Shown here: one piece after another, positions 7,144-13,000 of the stretch
Layout: the number at the start of each line of letters is the position of its first letter
Numbering within the stretch: position 1 is the first letter of the stretch
Source of the DNA: JBAWAP01 sp049589355
GTDB lineage: Bacteria > Chloroflexota > Anaerolineae > VGOG01
NCBI GenBank assembly: GCA_049589355.1
Contig: JBAWAP010000015.1
Coordinates: forward strand, 1-29,917
Direction of reading: 5' to 3'
Length of the DNA: 29,917 nucleotides
Notes under the pieces: generated by a model
Databases searched by the model: none
The model's input: only the letters and a program-made list of their open reading frames with translations
Told to the model about the DNA's origin: nothing
Position numbers and translations under genes: made by a program

Positions 7144-9642
7144 CTATTCCAGGTACACCAGAAGATCTGTCCTCCCCCTCAGGTCCCCGATGCTCCTGAG
7201 GCTCAGGGCCTTGAGGATGCCCGCCAATTGGGCTCGCCAGGAACGATACATGTTGACGATGCGCCGTGTTCCTTCATCAGGGTCAATTAGGGCAGAGAGC
7301 TCCGGGTCGGTAGTGGTGATGCCGAAGGGACAGCCCTTGTCCTTCTCGCAGGTTCCCAGGCGAGTGCACCCCAGGGCCACCAGCTCCGCCGTGCCGATGA
7401 CGGCGCCGTCGGCCCCTAAAGCGATGGCCTTGGCCACATCGTAGGCGGTGCGGATGCCCCCTGAGGCCACCAGGACGACTTCGTCCCTGATGCCCTCATC
7501 TGTCAGGAAGCGGTGCACCTTGGGGATGGCGTACTCGATGGGCATGGCTATGCTCTTCTTGCTGACCTCCGGTGCCGCCCCCGTCCCGCCATAAGCGCCG
7601 TCCAGGTGAATGATGTGGGCCCCGGCGTAGTAGATGCCCACCGCCACCATGTCCACGTCCGTGGGAGTAGAGACCTTCACCGATACCAGGGCATGAGGAT
7701 TCATGGCCTTGATCCAGTCCACGTGCTTCTTGTGATCCTCCACCGAGTAGACGCTGTGGAAGGGGAACGGGGAGTAAAGGCTTCGCCCCGCCACCGCCTC
7801 CCGCATGTGGGCCACGGCGAGCGTGACCTTGCTGGCGAGCAGGTGCCCTCCCAGCCCCGGCTTGGCCCCTTGTGCGTATTTGAACTCCACGATGGGAGTT
7901 CGCTGGATGGTCTCCTCTCTCACACCGAAGAGGCCCGTGGCCACCTGGGTGATGATATGGTCAGCATAGGGAACAAGCTCGTCGGGGTAGCCGCCCTCGC
8001 CGGTGGACACGAAGATGTCCAAAGCCTTGGCTGCCTTGGCCCGGGCGAGCATCGTGTTCAGGCTGATGGAGCCGAAGGACATCCCTGCCCCGTAGAAGGG
8101 AAGCGGTATCCGAAGGCCAGGCCCCTCCCCTCGCCGGTTCAACTCCAGGGAAAGGTCCACCTCTTCGTCCTCCTCGAAGGGCACTTCATCGTCCTCCTGC
8201 TCGAAGGCGAACCGCAAGCGGTCAAATCCTCCGCCCGAGCATCCCACCCGCACCTCGATGTCCAGTTCAGGGAGACGCCCTGTCTCAGCCTGGATGTGGG
8301 TGGCCTGGAGGAGCTCCGGCGTCCACCGCAGGTCCCCCTCCGGGAAATCTGGCGGCAACTGGGAGGGCTCCCTTCGCCGCAGGAGGAACAGAGAACGGAA
8401 GTGTTCTTCCTCCTCCGGGTAGAAAATGGCCCGGCCCGTCTCCCCGCGTAAACGCCGCACATCGCGCATCCCCATGGCCCCCAGCACCTCCAGCAGTTGA
8501 TCCCGCCAGGCAGCCATGAGGTTCACGATGCGCTGGGCTCCCCAATCGGGGTCCACTTCCACGCCCTCCGCCGGGCAGGGATGGCGCTCATCCGCCCAAA
8601 GGGCACATCCCAGGGCCACCAGGAGGGAGAAGTCCACGACGACCCCGTCGGCTCCGCAGGCGATGGCCTTGGGGACGTGCTCGGCGGCGGCGATGCCTCC
8701 GCTCACCAGCAGAGTAACCTCGTCTCGCAAGCCCAACTCCACCAGGTGATCATGCACTGCCCGCAGGGCCTCCGTGAGGTGCCGAGGATGGCTATGTCCG
8801 TTCAGCTCGCGGCCGTAGTCGTCGGCGTAGAGGTGGATGACCTCGGCGCCGGCCCGCACCAGGCTTTCCACATCCCTTTCCACTCCAGTGGCCAGAGGTA
8901 GCCTGAGAGACACGACTGCCTCCGGCCTAAGGGCCTTTATCCTCTCCCAAAGGGGGATAGTCTCTTCCTCGAAATCGAGCTCCACCAGTTGGAAGTTGGA
9001 GGCCTGCCCTGAGCCTAACCGAAGGGTTGGAAGTTGGAAGTTGGAGGTTGGAGATTGGAAGTTGGAAAGGCGGGGGGCGATGTAATCGGCGTAGGGCAGG
9101 AGGTCATCGTCCCAATCCTCCGCCTCCACGAAAGCGAAGGTGCCCAGGCAGGCCGCGGCCTTGGCTACGGCGAGTCTGGCTCCCCGCCCCGGCGTGGGCA
9201 GGGGCAGGGGATTAAAGAGAATGGGCAGGGGAATCTCCAGGAGCGGCGGCGATGGGAGGGCCAGCCGGCCGGAGGAATCGAACTTCAGCATCGGGACTTT
9301 CCTCCCCAGGTCAATGGCCGTGGAGATGTATTCCCTCCCGTGGATGCCGTCGCGAGTAGGGCGCACGATCTCCGACATATCCAGCCATACGCCGTCGAAG
9401 CCTTCTCCGGCGAAGGGCCCACCGTAGCCACCACCCGAGATGGGGATCTTCCCCGTCTCCGCCTGGTACCATATCTGGGTGATGACCTGCGGCGTCCAGA
9501 AGGGGTCGCTGCCCCGCCGGCCAGGATTAAGGGCGCCGTGGCCATATTTGACGTATTCGTCCCCCTCCCCGAGCCGGAACTTAGCCGGGTAAGGCGAAGA
9601 GAGGGGAGCAAGTCTGGTTTCGATGTGGTACTTGCCAATCAT
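7144..9642 (-). CDS. Glutamate synthase FMN-binding subunit with duplicated TIM-barrel-like halves
   Basis: Predicted 832 residues from the ATG at 9642 (GGAGG 11 bases upstream; a TTG at 9660 overlaps that site). The C-terminal half (about 460-832) is a Glu_synthase FMN barrel with GAGMSFGSIS, LDGAYGGTGAAPEVS and VASGGIRTAYDVAKAIALGADG. A C-x5-C-x5-C cluster follows (CTRLGTC...C), matching the 3Fe-4S ligands of GltB apart from one spacing residue. The N-terminal half repeats the same order (VIHLYADDYGRE; LLVSGGIAAAEHVPKAIACG; DWGAQRIVNLMAAWRDQL) but lacks the cysteine cluster, so it looks like a degenerate duplicate. It is the first gene of the operon with the amidotransferase. No NADPH subunit is visible, so the electron donor (ferredoxin or a distant GltD) is unknown. 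A repeat-encoded segment occupies residues about 191-218. Confidence 0.85.
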   Translation of the reverse strand: MIGKYHIETRLAPLSSPYPAKFRLGEGDEYVKYGHGALNPGRRGSDPFWTPQVITQIWYQAETGKIPISGGGYGGPFAGEGFDGVWLDMSEIVRPTRDGIHGREYISTAIDLGRKVPMLKFDSSGRLALPSPPLLEIPLPILFNPLPLPTPGRGARLAVAKAAACLGTFAFVEAEDWDDDLLPYADYIAPRLSNFQSPTSNFQLPTLRLGSGQASNFQLVELDFEEETIPLWERIKALRPEAVVSLRLPLATGVERDVESLVRAGAEVIHLYADDYGRELNGHSHPRHLTEALRAVHDHLVELGLRDEVTLLVSGGIAAAEHVPKAIACGADGVVVDFSLLVALGCALWADERHPCPAEGVEVDPDWGAQRIVNLMAAWRDQLLEVLGAMGMRDVRRLRGETGRAIFYPEEEEHFRSLFLLRRREPSQLPPDFPEGDLRWTPELLQATHIQAETGRLPELDIEVRVGCSGGGFDRLRFAFEQEDDEVPFEEDEEVDLSLELNRRGEGPGLRIPLPFYGAGMSFGSISLNTMLARAKAAKALDIFVSTGEGGYPDELVPYADHIITQVATGLFGVREETIQRTPIVEFKYAQGAKPGLGGHLLASKVTLAVAHMREAVAGRSLYSPFPFHSVYSVEDHKKHVDWIKAMNPHALVSVKVSTPTDVDMVAVGIYYAGAHIIHLDGAYGGTGAAPEVSKKSIAMPIEYAIPKVHRFLTDEGIRDEVVLVASGGIRTAYDVAKAIALGADGAVIGTAELVALGCTRLGTCEKDKGCPFGITTTDPELSALIDPDEGTRRIVNMYRSWRAQLAGILKALSLRSIGDLRGRTDLLVYLE
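8989..9068. repeat. Heptamer tandem repeats split by a 24-bp dispersed element, in frame
   Basis: Two TTGGARR heptamers (8989-9002), then a 24-bp element (9003-9026) with core TGAGCCTAACCGAAG, then six more heptamers (9027-9068). The 24-bp block sits exactly at a heptamer boundary and adds eight codons, so the frame is preserved. The translated product is an SNFQ/PTSNFQL-type low-complexity stretch with LRLGSGQA in the middle. Confidence 0.85.
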
Positions 9643-9667
9643 AGCCTGTACTACCTCCAAAACAAAA

Positions 9668-9714
9668 GAAGCCCTTGGACAGGAATTTGGTAAGGGTTCC
9701 CGCCTAAGGGCTTC
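9668..9714 (-). promoter_or_regulatory. Leader hairpin with T-rich tail upstream of the glutamate synthase operon (candidate attenuator)
   Basis: A perfect 9-bp stem (GAAGCCCTT at 9668-9676 against AAGGGCTTC at 9706-9714) encloses a 29-base loop. On the minus strand it is followed directly by TTTTGTTTT and then the GGAGG of the FMN-subunit gene. A terminator-like stem and T tract immediately before the ribosome-binding site is the geometry of an attenuator or of a regulatory leader. I could not match it to a named riboswitch class. Confidence 0.45.
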
Positions 9715-9787
9715 ATGGCCCTCAGAATCAAAGGTGCGACGCTGTACCTAATCTATAGTCTCAAATGTGCTGACCAGCCAGACGCAG

Positions 9788-10132
9788 TTATGACTCGATG
9801 CTCAACACAACAGCCAATGCTCTGGTGATTTCTCGCATCGCTGTGTCGGAAAGTTTCCCCAGTCGCCGGACAAACCTCCCTTGTGCCACCGAGCGCACCT
9901 GAAAAGCATCTGCTGCCGAAGGCTTATCCAGACTGTTCTCTGCATCGGGCTCCAGCCGAACCATCCACGATGCTATAGCATAGCGATCTTTCCATTCGGT
10001 AATAGGGACGATCACCTTCAACGGCAGAATCCCGACGGCATCATCGTTTACGATGACTGCGGGGCGGGTTTTCTTGATCTCAGCGCCAACCGTTGGGTCC
10101 AAATTGATGAGCCAGACTTCGCCCCTACGCAC
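9788..10132 (-). CDS. MazF/PemK-family toxin (endoribonuclease)
   Basis: Predicted 114 residues starting at a GTG that overlaps the end of the antitoxin gene by 8 bases, with GAGGA five bases upstream. The N-terminal RRGEVWLINLDPTVGAE, the KKTRPAVIVNDD block and the LPLKVIVPIT strand are characteristic of the MazF/PemK barrel, a sequence-specific mRNA interferase. Length is normal for the family and the conserved Arg of the TRPAVIV block is retained, so the toxin is probably intact. The pair forms a type II toxin-antitoxin operon. Confidence 0.9.
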   Translation of the reverse strand: MRRGEVWLINLDPTVGAEIKKTRPAVIVNDDAVGILPLKVIVPITEWKDRYAIASWMVRLEPDAENSLDKPSAADAFQVRSVAQGRFVRRLGKLSDTAMREITRALAVVLSIES

Positions 10133-10364
10133 AAAAGTCCTCGCTGTCGAGAGCTGTGAAGATGGTCAGTTCGCCACCCGCTACATAGTCCGGTAATAAA
10201 GCCTCAGCAGCTTCGGCCAATTGGCGTTTTCTCTCTATCCGGGTCTGCGGCTGCCCCACTTGTTGAAGGTCTTCACGAATTAGACGCAGGGCAGCTTCGA
10301 CGATTGTCAAGCGCTCCGGGATTGTAAACTTCTGGAGTTCCTCCAGTATTTCTACCTGTGCCAT
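10125..10364 (-). CDS. Antitoxin partner of the MazF-like toxin
   Basis: Predicted 79 residues, ATG preceded by GGAGAGGG. It is a short, charged, mostly helical protein (EELQKFTIPERLTIVEAALR) with an acidic C-terminus, encoded directly upstream of and overlapping the toxin. The sequence resembles small antitoxins that accompany MazF/PemK toxins in filamentous and phototrophic bacteria. It is not the classic AbrB-fold MazE by eye, and the assignment relies mainly on position. Confidence 0.7.
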   Translation of the reverse strand: MAQVEILEELQKFTIPERLTIVEAALRLIREDLQQVGQPQTRIERKRQLAEAAEALLPDYVAGGELTIFTALDSEDFCA

Positions 10365-10460
10365 ACCCTCTCCCTCGTCTTGTTAGGATGGTTGCCACTT
10401 TTGTACTGTGGATACCTAACTATAAATCTCAAAATGGGCTAAACGAGTGTCACCGAATCA

Positions 10461-10694
10461 TCAAGCAGGTTGAAACACGGGAACACGCAGCACCTTTGTC
10501 TGCACCGATTCCATAATTGAATCCCGAATGAAACGGCTGGCCTCCAAAATCTCGATGCCGATCATTTCACCTTTGTCATTCAACTCAACCGTGATGTTGG
10601 GGCCAAGTTCGACACTCCCTGCTTCTGGTTCATCCGAAATTGCCAGATGCAATACATCATCTTTCTCAAAGTACATCATGCGTGTCTTACTCAT
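10461..10694 (-). CDS. DUF2283 family protein
   Basis: Predicted 77 residues. It matches the small DUF2283 family: an N-terminal MYFEKDDVLHLAISDEP followed by PNITVELNDKGEMIGIEILEAS. Family members are often encoded next to DUF4258 proteins and are suspected toxin-antitoxin components, but no DUF4258 gene is present here. No good ribosome-binding site precedes the ATG (only GGACAG). It sits alone between two toxin-antitoxin modules in the same orientation. Confidence 0.8.
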   Translation of the reverse strand: MSKTRMMYFEKDDVLHLAISDEPEAGSVELGPNITVELNDKGEMIGIEILEASRFIRDSIMESVQTKVLRVPVFQPA

Positions 10695-10777
10695 TTAGTC
10701 TGTCCAGATTGTCTCAACATGAGATTCCGTCATTGACGGTTCTCCTCATGCTATGCCGCTCCTCCTGCTTTGCACAC

Positions 10778-11017
10778 TCAAGCCTCTGCCGCTACGTAAA
10801 CCTCTTGGTCTACCCGGCTCCGGGCAAAGGCCGGCGAATGGGCTTCTATCCGCCGCATGGCCTGCCGATCATAGACTTTCTCACCGCAATCCGGGCATTC
10901 GTAGAATTCCAGTTCGGGCACGGTGTAGCTCTGACCACGGAACTTGCCAGTCCAGTCCCGGCACACCGGATTGATTCTATCACTGCCGCAAGATGGGCAA
11001 ATGGTTATTTGTAACAT
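10778..11017 (-). CDS. YgiT-type zinc-finger (MqsA N-terminal-like) protein
   Basis: Predicted 79 residues from the ATG at 11017, chosen because GGAGG lies seven bases upstream and the zinc finger starts immediately (MLQITICPSCGS); a longer reading frame upstream is not conserved-looking. Two CxxC pairs, CPSC near residue 7 and CPDC near residue 40, should bind one zinc ion, as in the N-terminal half of MqsA. The helix-turn-helix half of MqsA is absent. Such single-domain YgiT proteins are typically encoded beside RelE-, MqsR- or DUF4258-type toxins, which fits the degenerate toxin gene 13 bases upstream. Confidence 0.85.
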   Translation of the reverse strand: MLQITICPSCGSDRINPVCRDWTGKFRGQSYTVPELEFYECPDCGEKVYDRQAMRRIEAHSPAFARSRVDQEVYVAAEA

Positions 11018-11030
11018 GGCCTCGCCTCCA

Positions 11031-11231
11031 CTATAACGCTCTCTTGGAGGAAATAAGAAAATAATACGTCTCGGTTTCAGCCTCGGATACCAGCTTGCCT
11101 TTGGTGTAGATGACCACACCCTCAAAGTTCTCGGCCAGCCAGCACAACTTCCTGAGCACGCGCTGTGCTATCGGTGTGTCCAAACGGGCCAAGTCGGCGT
11201 CGCCATCGGGTGTGAATCCAACGTTGTACAT
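11031..11231 (-). pseudogene. RelE/ParE-like toxin, degenerate
   Basis: Encodes 66 residues. The first 37 (YNVGFTPDGDADLARLDTPI...LAENFE) match the N-terminal helices of RelE/ParE toxins. Normal relatives then have a 40-50 residue beta sheet with an LRVGDYRVIYT-type strand. Here ENFE is followed almost directly by GVVIYTKGKLV and an unrelated tail, as if an internal deletion had removed the centre and shifted the frame. It lies one base downstream of its antitoxin gene. It could be a short divergent toxin, but loss of the sheet core argues for inactivity. Confidence 0.55.
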
Positions 11232-11232
11232 C

Positions 11233-11457
11233 TTACCAGGTCAACCCCAACTTAGCCGCAACTTCCTCAGCAGGTATGATCTTTGCGCCTGCTTTTACAG
11301 CCGCAAGTGACTGTTGCATTTTGACTTTGATGTCGTCGCGTAACTCCAATCCTTCATCGGGATCGCCCAGCACTTCTGAAAGTGTCTGGATGACGACTTC
11401 CCGCATGAGGGCTTTGAACTGATCCACCGTCAAATCGGCAACAGTTGCATAAGCCAT
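11233..11457 (-). CDS. Antitoxin of a RelE-type module
   Basis: Predicted 74 residues, ATG preceded by GGAGGGAG at an ideal distance. The sequence (LTVDQFKALMREVVIQTLSEVLGDPDEGLELRDDI...) resembles small helical antitoxins encoded immediately 5' of RelE-like toxins in cyanobacteria and Chloroflexi. The adjacent toxin gene is degenerate, so this antitoxin may now be an orphan that neutralises related toxins encoded elsewhere. Confidence 0.7.
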   Translation of the reverse strand: MAYATVADLTVDQFKALMREVVIQTLSEVLGDPDEGLELRDDIKVKMQQSLAAVKAGAKIIPAEEVAAKLGLTW

Positions 11458-11562
11458 TGTTCTCCCTCCGTTACGTAGAGCGTTTTCTTGAGCAGCTATC
11501 GCCCGCCAACATGCTACGCCATCGCGGTAGAGCCATCAGTTGCCTGACGTTCCCCGCACAGA

Positions 11563-11585
11563 CCTGTACTGAGCCTGTCGAAGTA
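11563..11585. repeat. Dispersed 23-bp repeat, copy B (intron domain V/VI junction)
   Basis: Core TGAGCCTGTCGAAG. Removing it restores a contiguous intron sequence across CCGCACAGA and TCCCGG, so it looks like a clean insertion. Confidence 0.7.
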
Positions 11586-11601
11586 TCCCGGCGTGCGGTT
11601 T

Positions 11602-11624
11602 CGACAAGCTCAACCCAAGGGTTT
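11602..11624. repeat. Dispersed 23-bp repeat, copy C (intron domain V loop)
   Basis: Core CGACAAGCTCAACCC, i.e. the same element in inverse orientation to copy B. It is flanked by GGTTT on both sides (11597-11601 and 11620-11624), as expected of a short target duplication. Its removal rebuilds a compact domain V hairpin. Confidence 0.7.
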
Positions 11625-11817
11625 TCTCGCACCGGGCTCTTCAGACAGCCTCACCTCCGCAAACAGCGGTTACCACGGCCGGACTCCCACCATCTAGCCG
11701 TTGACAGCTTCAGGACACACAAAGCGCATGTTAGGCCGCCGACTGTTACATTGCAAGACCTCATGATACGTTCGCAATACCTGAGACCCAGCCATTCACC
11801 GATAACGATGGAATGTT

Positions 11818-12333
11818 CTAGCGCAGTTGCTTTCGATCAGCGACACCCAAGGCAGTTATGGAGAAGGTCGCGTTGCTTGGGTTCCTTTGCTGTTGCTGTG
11901 ACCTTTCAACAGCACGCGCTTCTGAGTCCGCCAAGGGGCGACGAAGAAGAACCTGACGTGATTGGCGAGGCGAGACACGCACATCGCCGACCGCGGGGAT
12001 GTTCTCCAGGCTTGGACCTCCTGAGAGACGAAAGTGATCAATTCGGAGGGTTTGGAAGGTGAGCTCCCTAGATAGGTAGTTGACAACGTAGATCCAAATC
12101 CCAACCTGTGGGATCTCTTGATGAAGTGATACTTCAAACGAGAGAGAAAGCAACTCAAAAGCGGATGGTTGGGCAGGAGTCTTGGCGCCAGGAAGCAGTT
12201 CAATCGCGGAAGGTTGCGAGGTACTACGCCTCGCCCTCAAATAGCGGATACCGAACTGTACGATGGTCACGATGATAACAACCCCGACACCACTGAAAAC
12301 CCATTCCTTGTTGGCGACGATCCAGTTCCACAT
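11818..12333 (-). CDS. Cassette-type hypothetical membrane-anchored protein
   Basis: Predicted 171 residues, ATG preceded by GAGGG nine bases upstream. A single N-terminal membrane segment (about residues 12-31, VFSGVGVVIIVTIVQFGI) follows the short start MWNWIVANKEW. The remaining 140 residues form a soluble beta-rich domain (VGIWIYVVNYLSRELTFQTLRI) of no recognised family. This architecture, W-rich N-terminus plus one membrane helix plus a small orphan domain, is common among integron cassette proteins. The gene starts 26 bases after the attC core half site and shares its orientation, so it is probably a cassette gene. Function unknown. Confidence 0.75.
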   Translation of the reverse strand: MWNWIVANKEWVFSGVGVVIIVTIVQFGIRYLRARRSTSQPSAIELLPGAKTPAQPSAFELLSLSFEVSLHQEIPQVGIWIYVVNYLSRELTFQTLRIDHFRLSGGPSLENIPAVGDVRVSPRQSRQVLLRRPLADSEARAVERSQQQQRNPSNATFSITALGVADRKQLR

Positions 12334-12358
12334 AATTGATGACCCTCAGACATCGGCG

Positions 12359-12466
12359 GCCTAACGTAGCACGCATAAGCTGCGCGGTGGGGCGGTCACA
12401 ATTGAGAACGACTTGTTCCGCCCGATGTGGCCGCCCCGCCGCGTCAGCTTCATGCGCTAGTTAGAC
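12359..12466 (-). other. Integron attC recombination site
   Basis: A 108-base imperfect palindrome. Outer half sites are GCCTAAC (12359-12365) and GTTAGAC (12460-12466), fitting RYYYAAC/GTTRRRY. Inner arms 12373-12395 and 12431-12455 pair throughout except for two unpaired bases, both on the arm following GTCTAAC when read on the minus strand (opposite plus-strand C12451 and T12444). That pattern of extrahelical bases in the L'' arm is what determines strand choice by integron integrases, and it orients the site on the minus strand. The cupin gene ends 44 bases upstream of it and the next cassette gene begins 26 bases after it. No integrase gene lies in the window. Confidence 0.78.
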
Positions 12467-12509
12467 GGCGACTTTGCTCATGATTGTCTTCCTTGTATTC
12501 GGCCCTTAA

Positions 12510-12905
12510 TCAGGCCTGGTATTGTTCGTCGCTAACCTTTTCCATCCAGTCGGCGGTCTTGCCGTCGAGCTGTTCCACAATGGCGATGTGCGTCATGGCC
12601 GTGGTTGCCGTAGCGCCGTGCCAATGCTTCTCACCCGGCGGGAACCAGATCACGTCCCCCGGCCGAATTTGCTCGATTGGGCCTCCCCAGCGCTGTGCCA
12701 GGCCGCAGCCAGCCGTAACGATCAGGGTCTGGCCTAGCGGGTGGGTGTGCCATGCTGTCCGAGCGCCGGGCTCGAACGTGACACTGGCGCCGAGCGCGCG
12801 CGCCGGATCGTTTGCCTGAAACAGGGGGTCAATGCGCACAGTGCCGGTAAAATACTCGGCCGGTCCTTTGCCGGAAGGCTGTGAGCCACTTCTTTTGATG
12901 TCCAT
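12510..12905 (-). CDS. Single-domain cupin protein
   Basis: Predicted 131 residues from the ATG at 12905; the upstream extension is not supported, and AAAGGA lies nine bases before this ATG. Cupin motif 1 is WHTHPLGQTLIVTAG (His53, His55, Gln59) and motif 2 is PGDVIWFPPGEKHWHGA (His94, His96), giving a plausible metal site. Relatives accompany carboxymuconolactone decarboxylase and aldo/keto reductase genes in small detoxification operons, and an aldo/keto reductase is encoded 95 bases upstream. The substrate is unknown. The leader AAAGGAATTCAGAAAATG is nearly identical to that of the reductase, showing a shared origin of the pair. Confidence 0.88.
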   Translation of the reverse strand: MDIKRSGSQPSGKGPAEYFTGTVRIDPLFQANDPARALGASVTFEPGARTAWHTHPLGQTLIVTAGCGLAQRWGGPIEQIRPGDVIWFPPGEKHWHGATATTAMTHIAIVEQLDGKTADWMEKVSDEQYQA

Positions 12906-13000
12906 TTTCTGAATTCCTTTAGTTGACGGTAACAGTCGTTTGTCTAGCGTTTGTAGCCTGCTGCGGCGACCGGAATGCAACCAGAGAACGCTTTTTTCGC

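Larger units (their letters stand above)
11521..11720 (-). mobile_element. Group II (IIC-like) intron remnant without ORF
   Basis: Read on the minus strand it starts GTGTG, matching the GUGYG 5' consensus, followed by a GGTGGGAGTCC-type domain I segment. Near 11638-11587 is a domain V architecture: AGCCCG, GTGCG, a GAAA-containing loop, CGCAC, a 2-base GC bulge and CGGGAT. A domain VI-like stem follows and the element ends CTACCGCGAT. The intron is about 200 bases, far too short for a reverse transcriptase, and was further disrupted by two repeat insertions, one in the domain V loop and one just after domain V. Class C introns are known to target attC sites and terminators, in line with the attC setting. 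Boundaries are approximate. Confidence 0.5.
11458..11817. other. Gene-free stretch containing an intron remnant and cassette-boundary half sites
   Basis: No plausible gene in 360 bases. It contains a group II intron remnant (about 11521-11720) carrying two copies of the 23-24 bp dispersed repeat. The remnant is flanked by complementary half sites, AACATGC at 11508-11514 and GCATGTTAGGC at 11726-11736. The GTTAGGC at 11730-11736 matches the attC core half-site consensus GTTRRRY/RYYYAAC. On the minus strand this region follows the cassette-type gene at 11818-12333, the place where its attC would be expected. Confidence 0.5.

Noticed and set aside
7513..8451. 312-codon plus-strand frame inside the FMN subunit gene
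   Set aside because: Antisense shadow of the conserved FMN barrel; no family resemblance.
8989..9068. CRISPR-like repetition in the FMN subunit gene
   Set aside because: Units are 7 bp without spacers; it is a simple tandem repeat.
9668..9714. Assignment of the glutamate synthase leader to a named glutamine, ZTP or cobalamin riboswitch
   Set aside because: None of the conserved cores I know for these classes is recognisable; kept only as a candidate attenuator.
10365..10460. Possible second attC between the MazF module and the DUF2283 gene (ACCTAAC plus GTTAGGA)
   Set aside because: The second half site does not fit GTTRRRY, and no paired inner arms exist.
11445..12062. 205-codon plus-strand frame across the intron remnant and cassette gene
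   Set aside because: No ribosome-binding site, crosses structured RNA and repeat insertions, and is antisense to the membrane-anchored cassette protein.
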